The notes below the pieces were generated by a model. It was not told the origin of the DNA and did no database searches. It saw only the letters and a list, made by a program, of their open reading frames with translations. The position numbers were made by a program, and so were the translations under genes. This document shows, piece after piece, positions 15,655 through 23,876 of a DNA stretch of 34,984 bases. This DNA is from an uncultured bacterium. Its GTDB lineage: Bacteria; Cyanobacteriota; Vampirovibrionia; Gastranaerophilales; Gastranaerophilaceae. The first letter of the stretch is position 1; each line of letters starts with the position of its first letter. The stretch lies in the NCBI GenBank assembly GCA_947361225.1, contig CANAIK010000016.1:1-34984 (forward strand). The letters run 5' to 3'.

Positions 15655-17178
15655 ATGTCACAAACTATAAATAGTTCCGAAATAACTTCTATTATTAAAT
15701 CGAAAATTGAGAATTATTCGGATAAACTTGAAATTACCAATACAGGAAACGTTATTGAAATTTCAGATGGTATTTGCAGAATTTATGGATTAAAGAATGT
15801 TATGTCATCTGAACTTGTCGAATTCGACGATGGTTCAAAAACCCTTGGAATCGCTCTTAACTTAGAAGAAGATAACGTGGGGGTTGTAATTTTAGGGGAT
15901 TATACAAAAATTAAAGAAGGCACAAAAGTAACTGCAACTGGAAGAATTGCCTCAATTCCAACAGGGGATAATTTAATCGGAAGAATTATTGATCCAACAG
16001 GAAAACCATTGGATGGAAAGGGCGAAATTAATTCTCAATCAAGCCGTCCGATTGAAAGAATTGCACCAGGGATTATTGAAAGAAAATCGGTTCACGAACC
16101 CCTGGAGACAGGATTAACCGCAATCGACGCCTTAACTCCAATCGGAAGAGGACAAAGAGAACTAATTATCGGAGACAGACAAACAGGAAAAACCGCAATT
16201 GCAGTTGATACAATTATTAACCAAAAAGGTAAAGACGTTATTTGTGTTTATGTTGCAATCGGACAAAAAACTTCAACTGTTGCGCATTTAGCAAAAACTC
16301 TTGAAGAAAAAGGGGCTTTGGATTATTCAATTATTGTTAGTGCAACTGCTGATAATTCCGCTCCTCTTCAATATATTGCACCTTTCTCCGGATGCGCAAT
16401 TGCAGAGGAATTCTTAGAACAAGGTCGTCACGTTCTTATAATTTATGATGATTTGACTAAACACGCTCAAGCATATCGAGCTATGAGTTTGTTGTTAAAA
16501 AGACCACCGGGACGTGAGGCTTATCCGGGCGATGTTTTCTATCTTCATTCAAGATTATTGGAAAGAGCCTGCAAGTTATCTGACGAACGTGGCGCAGGTT
16601 CAATTACGGCGCTGCCGATTATTGAAACTCAAGCAGGGGACGTTTCAGCGTATATTCCAACAAATGTTATTTCAATTACAGACGGACAAATTTTCCTTGA
16701 ATCAAATTTGTTTAACTCAGGACAGCGTCCTGCGATTAACGCAGGGATTTCGGTTTCTCGTGTCGGAGGGGCTGCGCAAACTAAAGGTGTTAAACAAGTA
16801 GCAGGACAATTGAGACTCGATTTAGCCCAATATCGAGAATTAGCAGCGTTTTCTCAGTTTGCCTCGGATCTTGATGCTGCAACTAAAGCCCAGTTGTTAA
16901 AGGGTGAAAAATTGACCCAAATTTTGATTCAACCTCAATACAATCCTTATTCCGCTGCGCAGCAGACTGTAATTTTGTTCTTAGCGAATGAAGGTTTTGT
17001 TAATGATATTAAAAACGAGGATATTCAAGAATTTAAAAAACAATTCTTCGAATTCTTCGAAACCAACTGTTCGGATCTTGAGACAAAACTTAACTCAAAT
17101 GAGAAATTAGACGAAACTGATAAACAATTTTTATTGGATAAAATTAAAAACTTTAAGGAAACAATATGGCAAACTTAA
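15655..17178 (+). CDS. atpA: ATP synthase F1 subunit alpha
   Basis: A 507-residue non-catalytic nucleotide-binding subunit. Walker A is GDRQTGKT (173-180), with RELIIGDRQ before it, and [12 protein letters not shown] carries the arginine finger that completes the catalytic site on beta. Full length. Shine-Dalgarno GAAAGGTGA. The stop overlaps the gamma gene by 13 bp. Confidence 0.98.
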   Translation: MSQTINSSEITSIIKSKIENYSDKLEITNTGNVIEISDGICRIYGLKNVMSSELVEFDDGSKTLGIALNLEEDNVGVVILGDYTKIKEGTKVTATGRIASIPTGDNLIGRIIDPTGKPLDGKGEINSQSSRPIERIAPGIIERKSVHEPLETGLTAIDALTPIGRGQRELIIGDRQTGKTAIAVDTIINQKGKDVICVYVAIGQKTSTVAHLAKTLEEKGALDYSIIVSATADNSAPLQYIAPFSGCAIAEEFLEQGRHVLIIYDDLTKHAQAYRAMSLLLKRPPGREAYPGDVFYLHSRLLERACKLSDERGAGSITALPIIETQAGDVSAYIPTNVISITDGQIFLESNLFNSGQRPAINAGISVSRVGGAAQTKGVKQVAGQLRLDLAQYRELAAFSQFASDLDAATKAQLLKGEKLTQILIQPQYNPYSAAQQTVILFLANEGFVNDIKNEDIQEFKKQFFEFFETNCSDLETKLNSNEKLDETDKQFLLDKIKNFKETIWQT

Positions 17179-18134
17179 GAAGCATCAAAGATAGAATAAA
17201 TAGTATTAAAAATACTCAAAAAATTACAAAAGCGATGAAAATGGTTGCCGCAGCTAAAGTTAAGAAAGCGGAGTTTATGACAAAAGCGTCAAGACCCTTT
17301 ACGCTGGAACTTTACAAGATGTTTTGCTGGGTTTATCGTGAGGCAATGAAAAATAAGTGCGATAAAATAAGAACCGATAATAATATCGAGAATTACCCAA
17401 TGCTTTTAGAAAAAAGAGACATAAACTCAATCGGACTTGTTGTAATTTCCTCTAATAAGGGTCTTGCGGGAGCGTATTGCGCTAATGTTGTTCGATATGC
17501 TGTAAATTTAATCAAAAAATACAAAAGTGAAGGGAAAAAGATTAAAATTTATTTTATCGGACAAAAAGCAATAGCGGGAATTAAAAATTTCCAAAAACAG
17601 CTGGATTTTGAAATAAAAAGAACATATATTAATATTCTGGACGGAATTAACGCAAACGGCGCCTATGTTGTGGCGTCTCACTTGGCGGATGATTATATAA
17701 ACAAAGAAATCGACGCAATTGAACTCGTTACAACAAGATATAAAAATATGATGAGCTATAAAACAGAATCCTGGAGGCTTTTGCCAACTGAAATTGATAA
17801 TGACAGAATTAAAGAATTTCACTCCAAGGAACTGGACGAGGAGTTGAGAATCAATCACGATGTTCAAAAAATTGAGCCTTTGAGCGATTATTTGCCCGAC
17901 TTGAATGCTGTTTTATCAAATATCGTTCCAATGTTTATTACAAATGTTCTATATCAAGCACTCCTGGAGGCTCAAGCAAGTGAATTGGCGTCAAGAATGA
18001 GCGCAATGAGCGCTGCAACTAATAACGCAGCTGAAATGATTTCAACCTTGACAGTTGATTACAACAAAGAAAGACAAGCAAAAATTACACAGGAATTAAC
18101 GGAAATTATAAGCGGCGCAAGTTCTGTTGGATAG
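17166..18134 (+). CDS. atpG: ATP synthase F1 subunit gamma
   Basis: A 322-residue rotor shaft. The N-terminal helix ([20 protein letters not shown]) and C-terminal helix ([20 protein letters not shown]) are highly typical. It is longer than the E. coli protein. The stretch between VTTRYKN and the C-terminal helix is about 18 residues longer than in E. coli, shorter than but in the same place as the insert of cyanobacterial gamma. Beta and epsilon genes do not follow, as in cyanobacteria, where they form a second locus. Confidence 0.96.
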   Translation: MANLRSIKDRINSIKNTQKITKAMKMVAAAKVKKAEFMTKASRPFTLELYKMFCWVYREAMKNKCDKIRTDNNIENYPMLLEKRDINSIGLVVISSNKGLAGAYCANVVRYAVNLIKKYKSEGKKIKIYFIGQKAIAGIKNFQKQLDFEIKRTYINILDGINANGAYVVASHLADDYINKEIDAIELVTTRYKNMMSYKTESWRLLPTEIDNDRIKEFHSKELDEELRINHDVQKIEPLSDYLPDLNAVLSNIVPMFITNVLYQALLEAQASELASRMSAMSAATNNAAEMISTLTVDYNKERQAKITQELTEIISGASSVG

Positions 18135-18214
18135 AATTAGTCTTTTTTTCCAATTAATTTTTTTATTAATCGTGAAATAATTAGATTGATAAAGAAAAAA
18201 AGGAGTTTTATTCT

Positions 18215-18388
18215 ATGAAAAAAGAAGAAAATAAAGAACCGCTAAAAGAAAAAATCGAAGATGCTGCAAAAAAAGTAAAAAACAAAGCAAGTGAAATTAA
18301 AGAAGACGTTAAAGAAAAAGTTTCACACGCAAAAGAAAAAATCAAAGAAAAAATTGATGAAGAAAAAGAAAAAAAACATAAAGCATAA
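18215..18388 (+). CDS. 57-residue Lys/Glu-rich helical protein
   Basis: A short gene with a textbook ribosome site (AAAAAGGAG, 12 nt before ATG). The product is MKKEENKEPLKEKIEDAAKK and so on, about half Lys plus Glu, with a heptad-like pattern of Ala/Val/Ile, predicted to be one long amphipathic helix. It resembles small stress proteins of the YtxH/CsbD/LEA-like kind in composition only; I do not assign a family. It lies 80 nt after atpG and may be read from the ATP synthase operon. Its terminator is the insertion site of the transposon. Confidence 0.7.
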   Translation: MKKEENKEPLKEKIEDAAKKVKNKASEIKEDVKEKVSHAKEKIKEKIDEEKEKKHKA

Positions 18389-18390
18389 TA

Positions 18391-18416
18391 AAAAGCCCTC
18401 TTTTTTGGAGGGATTT
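18391..18416 (+). terminator. Terminator of the 57-residue gene, rebuilt with the transposon end
   Basis: CCCTC (18396-18400), a TTTTTTG loop and GAGGG (18408-18412) form the hairpin. The last three G belong to the transposon end. The original 3-prime arm (GGGCTTTT) is now at 26371-26378, next to the other end. Joining the two halves restores a perfect 10-bp stem with AAAA and TTTT flanks. Confidence 0.65.
18402..18409. repeat. 8-bp target-site duplication, left copy
   Basis: TTTTTGGA directly abuts the left terminal GGG. The same eight bases abut the right terminal CCC at 26363-26370. An 8-bp duplication is the size known for IS1595-family insertions. Confidence 0.85.
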
Positions 18417-18446
18417 ATATAGCAAATTCCACTAAATAGGTTAAAA
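18410..18446 (+). repeat. Left terminal inverted repeat
   Basis: 37 bp, starting GGGATTTATATAGC and ending AATAGGTTAAAA; an exact reverse complement of 26326-26362. Similarity stops abruptly on the inner side. Confidence 0.9.
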
Positions 18447-18476
18447 CTCTTATAGTAATAGAAGTTTAACCTATTT
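18434..18476. terminator. Subterminal hairpin at the left transposon end
   Basis: AAATAGGTTAAA (18434-18445, inside the terminal repeat) pairs perfectly with TTTAACCTATTT (18465-18476), and six T follow. It could stop transcription entering the element, or present a folded end to the transposase. The right end has no such hairpin. Confidence 0.5.
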
Positions 18477-18519
18477 TTTAATATTTCCCACTCATAGCAA
18501 GAATTTTTTCATCTAAAAC

Positions 18520-18548
18520 TTAACTTTGATAGGTACCTAAAAAGTTAA
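18520..18548. promoter_or_regulatory. Nested palindrome upstream of the DUF2130 gene
   Basis: The outer arms TTAACTTT (18520-18527) and AAAGTTAA (18541-18548) enclose the perfect palindrome TAGGTACCTA (18530-18539). It ends 23 nt before the start codon, a likely operator. TTAACTTT also recurs upstream of the AbiTii gene (19982-20001). Confidence 0.4.
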
Positions 18549-18571
18549 CACATAATCGAAAGGATGAAAAA

Positions 18572-19858
18572 ATGACTAAAGAAATTAAATGCCCTAAGTG
18601 TGGCGAAATATTTCAAGTAGATGAAATGGGCTACGCTATGATTGTAAAACAAGTTAGAGATATGGAATTCGCAAGAGAACTAAAAAAGCGAGTAGACCAA
18701 TTTGAAAAAGACAAATTAAATGCTGTCGAAAAAGCAGTTTCGGAAACTGAAAAAGCATTCATTACAAACATTGCCTTAAAAGAAACTGAAATTACAAAAT
18801 TAAAAGCCAGCCTAAAATCTGAACAAATCTTAAAGAAGTCTGAAATTAATGAAATAATTTCTCAAAAAGACAGAGAAGTTAGCGAACTAAAAAACAAGTT
18901 AGACTCTTTCAATAAGGATAAAGACATTGAGATTGCGAATATTGTTGTGGATTTGAATAATAAACTTTCTGCCCAGGAAAACTTTATTATGAAAATCACT
19001 AATGAAAACGAATTAGCAGAAAAAGAACATCTTTTGCGTGAACAATCCATAAAAGACCAGTATGAAGAAAGACTTCGTTTTAAAGATGAAGAAATCGCAA
19101 GATATAAGGATTTTAGAGCAAAACTTTCTACAAAAATGGTTGGTGAAAGTTTAGAACAACATTGTGAAATTGAGTTCAATAAATTAAGGTCTACTGGCTT
19201 CAAAGGTTCTTATTTTGAAAAAGATAATGAAGTAAAATCAGGAAGCAAAGGAGATTACATCTTTAAAGATTTTGACTCTGATGGAAATGAATATATCTCA
19301 ATCATGTTTGAGATGAAAAACGAGACCGACACAACTTCTAAGAAGAAAAAGAATGAAGATTTCTTAAAAGAATTAGATAAAGACCGCAGAGAAAAAGGCT
19401 GTGAGTATGCGGTGTTAGTATCAATGCTTGAACCTGACAATGAATGTTATAACACTGGCATTGTAGATATGTCGCATAAGTACGAGAAAATGTATGTTAT
19501 ACGTCCCCAGTTCTTTATTCCGATTATAACTTTATTGAGAAATGCTGCTCAGAATTCCATTCAATATAAGCAAGAACTTTCTTTGATAAAGTTGCAGAAT
19601 ATTGATGTGTCAAACTTTGAAGCTGAAATGAATGATTTTAAAGATAAGTTTTCAAGAAATTACAAGCTTGCAAGTGATAAATTCAAAACAGCAATAAATG
19701 AAATTGATAAAACTATTGACCATCTACAAAAGACAAAAGAAGCTTTGTTATCTTCTGAGAATAATTTGAGATTAGCAAATAACAAGGCGGAAGATTTAAG
19801 TATAAAACGTCTGACGAAGAATAATCCTACAATGGCAGCTAAGTTTGCAATGGTTTGA
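18572..19858 (+). CDS. DUF2130 coiled-coil protein with nuclease-like domain
   Basis: A 428-residue cytoplasmic protein. The N-terminus has [12 protein letters not shown], a half zinc ribbon (Cys8, Cys11). Residues 40-190 are a long charged coiled coil. The conserved DUF2130 region follows, about 195-330: [58 protein letters not shown] and VLVSMLEP. Asp in GDYIF and the later Glu-Met-Lys give the D...ExK spacing of PD-(D/E)xK nucleases, to which this family has been compared. Its role is unproven; being cargo of a transposon beside AbiTii hints at defence. Ribosome site AAAGGA. A terminator follows. Confidence 0.85.
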   Translation: MTKEIKCPKCGEIFQVDEMGYAMIVKQVRDMEFARELKKRVDQFEKDKLNAVEKAVSETEKAFITNIALKETEITKLKASLKSEQILKKSEINEIISQKDREVSELKNKLDSFNKDKDIEIANIVVDLNNKLSAQENFIMKITNENELAEKEHLLREQSIKDQYEERLRFKDEEIARYKDFRAKLSTKMVGESLEQHCEIEFNKLRSTGFKGSYFEKDNEVKSGSKGDYIFKDFDSDGNEYISIMFEMKNETDTTSKKKKNEDFLKELDKDRREKGCEYAVLVSMLEPDNECYNTGIVDMSHKYEKMYVIRPQFFIPIITLLRNAAQNSIQYKQELSLIKLQNIDVSNFEAEMNDFKDKFSRNYKLASDKFKTAINEIDKTIDHLQKTKEALLSSENNLRLANNKAEDLSIKRLTKNNPTMAAKFAMV

Positions 19859-19871
19859 AGTATTAATTATA

Positions 19872-19900
19872 AAGACGGCGACAGTAAAGGTCGCCGTCTT
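19872..19900. terminator. GC-rich hairpin after the DUF2130 gene
   Basis: AAGACGGCGAC and GTCGCCGTCTT make a perfect 11-bp stem with a 7-nt loop, 13 nt after the stop. The T tract is interrupted (ACATTT), so efficiency is uncertain. Confidence 0.65.
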
Positions 19901-20024
19901 ACATTTAAAGAGTGAGTTCCTCAATGCGTTTTATTTTCAGAGAAAAATTTAAGCGGAGTTTTATTTATTTCATTATAATTATTAACTTTTCGTTAACTTT
20001 TAAAAAGTTTTTTATAATCACTTG

Positions 20025-20036
20025 TATAATAGCAGT
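20025..20036 (+). promoter_or_regulatory. -10 box placing transcription start on the AbiTii ATG
   Basis: TATAAT (20025-20030) is followed by six bases and then ATG, so the message is predicted leaderless, as for rimM. A second TATAAT is at 20013-20018, just after the palindrome AACTTTT-A-AAAAGTT (19995-20009), a possible operator. Confidence 0.45.
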
Positions 20037-20699
20037 ATGAGTAATATGTACAATGAAATTTTATCAGGTTTAACCACTACATCTTATCCATTGGAAGATA
20101 TTTTACTAAAACTAAAAGTATTGGCGCACAAACTTAAAAACAAGGAATTAACAGATTTTGTAAATTCGGAACTTAATGGCTATGAAGACGATGTTCCATC
20201 TTATCGAATATATAATGGTCACCTGACAGGAACGGTAGAAAATTTAGTTTGCAGAAGAACAAAAATAGCTCTACCTTATTTACATTTAAAAGAACATGGC
20301 TTAGAAAATTTGGGTCAATGTATTTTCTCTGAAAAAATTTCTACCCTAATTGAGTATACAAAATCAGATAATAATATGCACAAGCCAATTCCACCTGAGT
20401 TATACAATATTCTATCAGAACCATTTGAAAATAATTTTGTTGTAACCAACGCATACGTACCAATAGACAAAGCTTTCATAGCTGGAATACTTAGTTCCAT
20501 AAGAGCAAAGTTGCTAGATTTAATGTTTGCAATGGAAAATGAATTTGATACGACAGAATTAGAAAATTTATTTCAAAATCCAACCAAAGAACAACAAGAT
20601 AAGGTTAATTCAGTTATTAATAAATTTATACAAAACAATTTTAATTCATACGATGGAAGTACTCAAAATACTAAAATTGAATTGGAAACTGATAAATAG
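20037..20699 (+). CDS. AbiTii-domain protein (N-terminal part of an abortive-infection protein)
   Basis: A 220-residue protein. Residues 15-90 match the AbiTii domain: YPLEDILLKLKVLAHKLKNK, LTDFVNSELNGYEDDVPSYR and a following beta-rich stretch. The domain belongs to phage abortive-infection proteins. Full-length family members (about 300 residues) continue after an Asn/Thr/Gly-rich linker into a C-terminal helical domain. Here the protein stops soon after the linker (SYDGSTQNT), while a matching C-terminal domain is encoded convergently at 20671-21000. I start at ATG 20037: the frame is open to 20022, but that would lie in the -10 box. The 3-prime ends of the two genes overlap by 29 bp. Confidence 0.8.
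   Translation: MSNMYNEILSGLTTTSYPLEDILLKLKVLAHKLKNKELTDFVNSELNGYEDDVPSYRIYNGHLTGTVENLVCRRTKIALPYLHLKEHGLENLGQCIFSEKISTLIEYTKSDNNMHKPIPPELYNILSEPFENNFVVTNAYVPIDKAFIAGILSSIRAKLLDLMFAMENEFDTTELENLFQNPTKEQQDKVNSVINKFIQNNFNSYDGSTQNTKIELETDK
20639..20670 (+). repeat. Inverted repeat arm, AbiTii linker copy 1
   Basis: A 32-nt stretch, of which 25 match the reverse complement of 20952-20983. The exact blocks are TTTTAATTC and AGTACTCAAAATA with the same 10-nt gap. Both copies encode FNS...STQN in the same reading phase. Confidence 0.75.
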
Positions 20700-21000
20700 C
20701 AGAAAGAACACTGCCAATTTTTTCTTTTATCAAAGGTAGTGAAACATTTACAATTAAACCAGCTGTAACTTTGTCAAATATTGATAGGCACCAATTTTTA
20801 ACATTTTTACCTAAAGAATTTGTTGTTTTAATCTCTTCTTTGTCATTTTCTATTGCCGATTTTAGTTCTGATATATCTTGTGACGATAAATTTACTTCTT
20901 TTAGAAGTTCTAAAATTTTATCAATATCATTATTGTTCACTGTAATAGTATTATTTTGAGTACTATTGTCAAAAGAATTAAAACTAAAATTTATGCTCAT
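20671..21000 (-). CDS. AbiTii C-terminal-domain protein on the opposite strand
   Basis: A 109-residue protein that looks like the missing second half of an AbiTii protein. The polar linker FNSFDNSTQNNTITVNNN is followed by DIDKILELLKEVNLSSQDIS, an acidic helix (ELKSAIENDKEE) and a Lys-rich then hydrophobic end (GKNVKNWCLSIFDKV). Complete AbiTii proteins show this same order after the linker. It has its own ribosome site (GTGAGG) and a TATAAT upstream, so it may be expressed as a separate subunit. Alternatively it is the product of an inversion of 20671-20951. Confidence 0.65.
   Translation of the reverse strand: MSINFSFNSFDNSTQNNTITVNNNDIDKILELLKEVNLSSQDISELKSAIENDKEEIKTTNSLGKNVKNWCLSIFDKVTAGLIVNVSLPLIKEKIGSVLSAIYQFPIQF
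20952..20983 (-). repeat. Inverted repeat arm, AbiTii linker copy 2
   Basis: The partner of 20639-20670. Inversion between the arms would join the AbiTii N-terminal frame to the C-terminal frame without a shift. Confidence 0.75.
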
Positions 21001-21061
21001 AAAAACCTCACTATTTTAGTTTAATTATAGCTTAAACAAAATAAAGTATTTTGATTACTCG

Positions 21062-21086
21062 AAAAGACGGCTTAAAGCCGTCTTTT
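21062..21086. terminator. Intrinsic terminator of the secreted-protein operon
   Basis: AAAAGACGGCT and AGCCGTCTTTT form a perfect 11-bp stem with a 3-nt loop. On the minus strand it follows the last gene of the operon by 24 nt. Confidence 0.75.
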
Positions 21087-21110
21087 AGTTATGTTGGAAT
21101 TTATTACATC

Positions 21111-21833
21111 TTACTTATTTTCATTTGCATATTCCCAAATGGATGTTTCCTTAATTCCGTTTATATTTTCTTTGATTTTATCTCGCATGCAAAAGTCAGG
21201 ATATTGTTTTAAAAATTTCTCCCATCTTTTAACCAGCCCTACATATATATCTCCCCAGTGTTCATCATCATACCAAGCACCTATTGAATAATCTATGCTC
21301 TCATCTCTTGCAAGGCTTAAATACTCTTGCCATTGTGGACTTAAATATTTAGAATATTTTTCTATTATGTAATCATAATTAATGCGAACACCAGTGAACC
21401 AATCTTGGCTTGTATCAAGATATATCAAAGATGTACTCGGTGAAGCTATTCTGTTGACTGTCTGTTTTGTCTTTTCATTAAAACCTTCGTTTTTTAATTT
21501 GATATTATTTATTTCAAATATCTTTATTACAGTAATATCTTGCTTATCTCTTTGATTGTAAAGATTATCTTGAAAAGCCGTTAAGTCTTTATAGAATATT
21601 GCAAACACTTTATCATTGTCAGATGTTTTTTGATTTTTTGCAAAGAATTCAACAAGGTCTTTTTCTTCCTGATTTATGGCATTCAACATTTCTAATGCTA
21701 AAGCCTGCTTAAGTGAATTTTGGGTAATTGTTTTATACCCGCTATCTATTGTTGTTGCACTGCAACCTGTTGAGCTAAATGCGATTAATACCACCGCAAG
21801 ACAAGTTACAATTTTAGATAATATTTTCTTCAT
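21111..21833 (-). CDS. Exported protein, possible lipoprotein
   Basis: A 240-residue protein, last of the four-gene exported operon. The N-terminal signal MKKILSKIVTCLAVVLIAFS ends in STGC, a weak lipobox (Ser instead of Leu at -3), so it is either a lipoprotein attached through Cys24 or a cleaved exported protein. The mature part is mixed charged helix with several Trp/Tyr and is not recognised. There are no membrane segments after the signal. It lies 14 nt downstream of the preceding gene's stop. Confidence 0.75.
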   Translation of the reverse strand: MKKILSKIVTCLAVVLIAFSSTGCSATTIDSGYKTITQNSLKQALALEMLNAINQEEKDLVEFFAKNQKTSDNDKVFAIFYKDLTAFQDNLYNQRDKQDITVIKIFEINNIKLKNEGFNEKTKQTVNRIASPSTSLIYLDTSQDWFTGVRINYDYIIEKYSKYLSPQWQEYLSLARDESIDYSIGAWYDDEHWGDIYVGLVKRWEKFLKQYPDFCMRDKIKENINGIKETSIWEYANENK

Positions 21834-21847
21834 AATTTCTTCCTTTG

Positions 21848-22513
21848 TTAATTATAATAACCTTCAATAGGGTCACACCCCACAGCTCGGATACTTGCCT
21901 TATATTTATCTCCACGTTTTGATACATAATAAGTAACTCCAAACTGAGCTTCATCAATAGTATAAGGGGTCGCACTGTCTCCATAACCTTTATAACCTGC
22001 GATAGTATCAGGTTTATAATTTTTGAAAGTTATATCAGCTATACATCTGTCCATATCCTCAACAACTTCAGCCCATCTTGGATTGCTAACTTCAAATTCC
22101 AATGTTGGATTATAATTTGATATAGAATACAAAACTTGATTTTTTTGTGGTGAACTTTCTTGAAACATTGCTTCTATTTGATTAACCAAAGATTTTCCAG
22201 CTCCTGTTTTTAAGCAATCCGCACTCTGTCCGCCTAAATTTGCAAAAGCTGTATTCACTCTGCCAAATCCTGAATATTTGCCCCTTACAGGTTGATACGG
22301 TCCTTCTGTTTGATAATTTTCGCTTGTATAATAAGTATTGTCAGATGTAGTTTGAGGCGTACTTGTTGTACCATCATCAAGCAATGCCGCAATGGAACCA
22401 ATTAAAACAAGAATAATGAAAGTCCATAAACATCCCATGTTTTTCTTGTTTTTATTAACGTTGTTATTGATTTTTTCGGTTCCAATATTATTGTTTTCAG
22501 TATCATTTTCCAT
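21848..22513 (-). CDS. Membrane-anchored protein with extracytoplasmic domain
   Basis: A 221-residue protein. An Asn/Lys-rich cytoplasmic tail (1-25) precedes one membrane helix (GCLWTFIILVLIGSIAALL). A Thr/Ser/Tyr-rich linker and a domain of about 140 residues with three cysteines (QSADCLKTG, MDRCIADITF, RAVGCDPIEG) follow. Type IV pilin-like proteins have a similar anchor-plus-globular build, but there is no prepilin motif, so I leave it unassigned. I prefer ATG 22513 (GGGG at good spacing) to the frame's first ATG at 22540, which overlaps the upstream gene without a ribosome site. Confidence 0.7.
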   Translation of the reverse strand: MENDTENNNIGTEKINNNVNKNKKNMGCLWTFIILVLIGSIAALLDDGTTSTPQTTSDNTYYTSENYQTEGPYQPVRGKYSGFGRVNTAFANLGGQSADCLKTGAGKSLVNQIEAMFQESSPQKNQVLYSISNYNPTLEFEVSNPRWAEVVEDMDRCIADITFKNYKPDTIAGYKGYGDSATPYTIDEAQFGVTYYVSKRGDKYKASIRAVGCDPIEGYYN

Positions 22514-22524
22514 AAGCAGCCCCG

Positions 22525-22827
22525 CTAATTTCCCATCCATCTTATGCTGCGAAGTTCTTCCAGCTCTTCTTCTGAGGGTCCTTCAAAGGTCATTACCCTA
22601 CTATTAGAAGGGGTTCTTCTATTTTGTTCAAGTTCCCATTGTCTTCTTTGCTCACGAATTTGACGGATTTGTTCTTCCTCCCTTTTTATTGCTTCAACTC
22701 TTGCTCTTTCTCGCTGAATTACTGCGTTTTCATGTTGCTGTTGCAAATATTGTGTTGCAGAATACGCAGAATTAGCAGATAACAAGCAAATTAAGAGTCC
22801 TGTTAATGTTATAATATTTCTTTTCAT
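22525..22827 (-). CDS. Small exported coiled-coil protein
   Basis: A 100-residue protein with a Sec signal peptide (1-23, cleavage after AYS) and a mature part that is one Arg/Glu/Gln-rich coiled coil (about 25-70), ending in an acidic tail. Ribosome site AGGAGGT is near perfect. It lies 8 nt downstream of the previous gene's stop in the same operon. I recognise no family; it may be a periplasmic scaffold or chaperone. Confidence 0.75.
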   Translation of the reverse strand: MKRNIITLTGLLICLLSANSAYSATQYLQQQHENAVIQRERARVEAIKREEEQIRQIREQRRQWELEQNRRTPSNSRVMTFEGPSEEELEELRSIRWMGN

Positions 22828-22835
22828 ATTACCTC

Positions 22836-23285
22836 CTAGTTAGTTGCTTCCCACAATGAGTCTCTTAAACCACTGTTATTATTTCTTCTCAATTTGGTTT
22901 CTATGGCTTCTGCTTCTTCAACAGAATTAACAAGGTATTGCCCTTGGGATTTTCTTTCTCTGATAATTGAACTTACTTCTGAGTTATAAGTATTTCGCTG
23001 TAATTCTCTCCAACCGTATTTACGTCCGTCATTATAACAAGCTCCGCCTACCAAACCTTGAGCATTTGTATTTGTATCTCCTATAATTGCGCAAACATGA
23101 GAATTATCAGCTAGACCTGCAAAATAAGTGTGTTCACTAGCTCCATAAGTTATCATTTGCACTGTGTACGATTTATTGGTTGCTGGGTCGTATAATTTAT
23201 ACCTGTAATTTTCTGCTAAAGCTGGTGTTAATGTAGCTCCTAAAATAGCTCCACCAAGCAACAAAGTTGATAACATCTTTTTCAT
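22836..23285 (-). CDS. Exported protein, first gene of the cargo operon
   Basis: A 149-residue protein. The signal peptide MKKMLSTLLLGGAILGATLT ends in PALA, with cleavage before ENYRYKLY. The mature part starts with beta-rich sequence (YDPATNKSYTVQMI) and has two cysteines (HVCAIIG and GGACYND) that could form a disulphide, then Arg-rich helices. Ribosome site AAGGAGG; its TAG stop overlaps the next ribosome site. On the minus strand TGTTATTAT upstream is an extended -10. Function unknown. Confidence 0.75.
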   Translation of the reverse strand: MKKMLSTLLLGGAILGATLTPALAENYRYKLYDPATNKSYTVQMITYGASEHTYFAGLADNSHVCAIIGDTNTNAQGLVGGACYNDGRKYGWRELQRNTYNSEVSSIIRERKSQGQYLVNSVEEAEAIETKLRRNNNSGLRDSLWEATN

Positions 23286-23435
23286 AAATTAGTCCTCCTT
23301 ATTTTCGCAGGATACATTCCTACTTTGGTTAAATAATAACACAAACACATCAAATATTATCAATTTTGACAAAATTAAACTTTTGGAGATTAAAAACCAA
23401 TCATATAGTATGTAAGCTTAATAAAAAGGTAAAAT

Positions 23436-23777
23436 ATGATTGATACTGAGACTATAGGAAAAATTATAAAGAAGCTGAGAGTTGATAAAAACTTAACTCA
23501 AGAAGCACTTGCGGAAAAGATGGACATTTCAACAAATTATCTAAGCAAGGTGGAAAGAGGGTTAAGTAGATTAAATATTGAAGCTTTTCTTAAAATGGCA
23601 GAAGTTTTGTCTTTTTCTTTGAGTGATTTCGGTATTGAAACAAAAAAGACACATGCTCTTAATCAGGATAAGCAACTGTTATTAGAAAAAATTTTAGCCA
23701 TTCCTGAAAAAGACGCAAGTATGTACTTGGAAACTCTGGATTATATTGAAAGTTTGATATTAAAAATCAGACGATAA
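23436..23777 (+). CDS. XRE-family regulator carried by the transposon
   Basis: A 113-residue protein. A Cro/CI helix-turn-helix spans residues 7-62 (IIKKLRVDKNLTQEALAEKM, then DISTNYLSKVERGLSR, AFLKMAEVLSFSLSDF). A helical C-terminal tail carries EKDASMYLETLDYIES. Ribosome site AAAAGGT. It is divergent from the exported-protein operon, with 150 nt between the starts, so it is a natural candidate to regulate that operon and itself. The SAM-riboswitch transposase unit follows. Confidence 0.9.
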   Translation: MIDTETIGKIIKKLRVDKNLTQEALAEKMDISTNYLSKVERGLSRLNIEAFLKMAEVLSFSLSDFGIETKKTHALNQDKQLLLEKILAIPEKDASMYLETLDYIESLILKIRR

Positions 23778-23822
23778 CAAGATAACGTAAAGCTGCAAAC
23801 AGCCTCTAATAGGGCATTTTGG

Positions 23823-23851
23823 TTGACAAAACAAAAATAACGTGGTATTAT
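23823..23851 (+). promoter_or_regulatory. Near-consensus promoter of the transposase leader RNA
   Basis: TTGACA (23823-23828), a 17-nt spacer and TATTAT (23846-23851). It is the best sigma-70-type promoter in the window. The transcript should start near 23858 and enter the riboswitch about 20 nt later. Confidence 0.8.
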
Positions 23852-23876
23852 AAAAGACGTAAAAATTTAATAAACG

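Noticed and set aside
16514-16801. 95-codon plus-strand frame inside atpA
   Set aside because: Out-of-frame shadow of a highly conserved gene.
20639-20983. Invertase-driven phase switch at the AbiTii pair
   Set aside because: No serine or tyrosine recombinase gene is in the element and the repeats are imperfect, so I propose only an inversion, not an active dedicated switch.
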